A DNA stretch of 23,655 bases from the NCBI GenBank assembly GCA_003522105.1, contig DPGF01000076.1:1-23655 (forward strand). The letters are read 5' to 3'. The DNA comes from Oscillibacter sp. (GTDB taxonomy: Bacteria; Bacillota; Clostridia; Oscillospirales; Oscillospiraceae). The position numbers and the translations under genes are program-made. Positions 22,790 to 23,655 of this stretch are shown piece by piece (position 1 is the first letter of the stretch; each line of letters begins with the position of its first letter). Under the pieces are notes generated by a model. It was not told where the DNA came from. It did no database searches and worked only from the letters and a program-made list of their open reading frames with translations.

Positions 22790-23131
22790 TTAGACCAGCT
22801 CGATCATAGCGGTCTCAGCAGCGTCGCCGCGGCGAACGCCGGTGCGAACGATGCGGGTATAACCGCCGTTGCGCTCAGCATAGCCGGGAGCGATCTCCTT
22901 GAACAGCTTCTTGCAGACATCCTCGCGGGTGATGAAGCTCATCGCCTGGCGGTAAGCTGCCAGATCGCCCTTCTTGCCGAGGGTGATCATCTTCTCAGCC
23001 ATGGGCTTGATTTCCTTGGCGCGGGTGACCGTGGTCTCCATCTTGCCGTTATCCAGGAAATCGGTGACCTGCTGACGGAGCATCGCCATACGCTGATCGG
23101 TAGTCTTACCGAGCTTACGAGTTCCGGGCAT
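22790..23131 (-). CDS. rplQ: 50S ribosomal protein L17
   Basis: Component of the large ribosomal subunit near the exit tunnel. The 113 residues are of bacterial L17 length, with the conserved N-terminus GTRKLGKTTDQRMAMLRQ and the core ETTVTRAKEIKPMAEKMITLGKKGD and GGYTRIVRTGVRRGDAAETAMIEL. ATG at 23131 has AAGGAGG nearby in the 68-base gap after rpoA. It closes the large ribosomal/rpoA operon here; a terminator follows, with no ecfA energy-coupling genes directly downstream as in many other Firmicutes. Confidence 0.97.
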   Translation of the reverse strand: MPGTRKLGKTTDQRMAMLRQQVTDFLDNGKMETTVTRAKEIKPMAEKMITLGKKGDLAAYRQAMSFITREDVCKKLFKEIAPGYAERNGGYTRIVRTGVRRGDAAETAMIELV

Positions 23132-23199
23132 AGTGGTTTTCCTCCTTGTAAGGATAAGTTGTCGGCCGTCGTTCTACGCGTGGGCGTAGGGTGCCGGTC

Positions 23200-23655
23200 T
23201 TAGTTGTTGTCTTCGCTGGCGAGGGACAGGCCCATCATGGCCAGCTTGTTGATGACCTCTTCGAGACTCTTGCGGCCGAGGTTTCTCACCTTCATCATAT
23301 CGTCCTCGGTCTTGGAAATCAGATCCTCGACCGTGTTGATATTGGCACGCTTGAGGCAGTTGAAGCTGCGCACGCTGAGATCGAGCTCCTCGATCGTCAG
23401 CTCGAGCACCTTGTCGCGCTGCGCCTCGGCCTTCTCCACGACGGTGGACTTGCTGCCCATCGCGTCGGAAAGGTCGGTGAAGAGCGAGAAGTGATCGCAG
23501 AGGATCTTGGCGCCGAGAGAGACGGCGTCACGCGGACTGATGGTGCCATCGGTCCAGACCTCAAGCGTCAGCTTGTCGAAGTCGGTCATGTTGCCCACGC
23601 GGGTGTTTTCCACGGTGTAGTTGACCTTGTACACGGGCGTGTAGATCGAGTCAAC
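23200..23655 (-). CDS. rpoA: RNA polymerase alpha subunit, C-terminal part (runs off the right edge)
   Basis: The visible 151 residues cover the end of the alpha N-terminal domain (YKVNYTVENTRVG, FDKLTLEVWTDGTISPRDAVSLGAKIL) and the linker. The full C-terminal domain follows: LDLSVRSFNCLKRANINTVEDLI, then KVRNLGRKSLEEVINKLAMMGLSL. This domain contacts activators and UP-element DNA. The frame is open to the last base of the window, so the start lies outside. It is followed by rplQ on the same strand, the standard order. Confidence 0.97.
   Translation of the reverse strand, partial: VDSIYTPVYKVNYTVENTRVGNMTDFDKLTLEVWTDGTISPRDAVSLGAKILCDHFSLFTDLSDAMGSKSTVVEKAEAQRDKVLELTIEELDLSVRSFNCLKRANINTVEDLISKTEDDMMKVRNLGRKSLEEVINKLAMMGLSLASEDNN

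Overview
The window looks like chromosome from an endospore-forming, fairly high-GC member of the Clostridia, most likely Oscillospiraceae/Ruminococcaceae. I infer this from the Gram-positive gene set (dipicolinate synthase dpaAB, DivIVA-like coiled-coil protein, PadR/HAAS pair, a giant fused 2-hydroxyacyl-CoA dehydratase activase), the strong AGGAGG ribosome binding sites, and sigma-A, sigma-K-like and Bacillus-type Pho-box promoter elements. There are no rRNA or tRNA genes, CRISPR arrays or insertion sequences, and gene density is high. No gap without a gene exceeds about 225 bases.

Layout. (1) 1-2810, minus: argC-argJ-argB arginine biosynthesis genes (argB runs off the left edge), divergent from a LysR-type regulator at 3006-3899 across a palindrome-rich control region. 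(2) 4092-4880, plus: an unusual XRE-type regulator whose C-terminal half is seven 15-residue repeats, six of them with a cysteine in register. (3) 4986-5675, plus: a DivIVA-like coiled-coil protein, ended by a long bidirectional terminator. (4) 5723-6921, minus: a DUF2812-like membrane protein that appears broken by a one-base frameshift. (5) 7069-8453, minus: dpaA-dpaB for spore dipicolinic acid, with a candidate mother-cell (sigma-K) promoter. (6) 8594-15782, minus: a phosphate operon, pstS-pstC-pstA-[pyridoxamine kinase]-pstB-phoU-phoP-phoR, starting from a promoter with TTTACA Pho-box repeats; most junctions overlap or abut. (7) 15949-17696, minus: a padR-HAAS-membrane protein operon with a near-consensus promoter and a palindromic operator at its start site. 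(8) 17911-22224, plus: a 1437-residue fused ATP-dependent dehydratase activase/dehydratase-like iron-sulfur protein. (9) 22340-22567, plus: secG. (10) 22790-23655, minus: rplQ and the 3' part of rpoA, converging on secG across two strong terminators.

How the parts work together. The Pho operon encodes the high-affinity phosphate transporter, its negative modulator PhoU and its own two-component system, so the Pho boxes upstream of pstS imply positive autoregulation. A vitamin B6 salvage kinase sits translationally coupled between pstA and pstB, which is unusual. The most distinctive items for follow-up are the Cys-ladder XRE/beta-solenoid protein, the kinase inside the pst operon, the giant dehydratase activase of unknown substrate, and the palindromes in the argC/lysR intergenic region.
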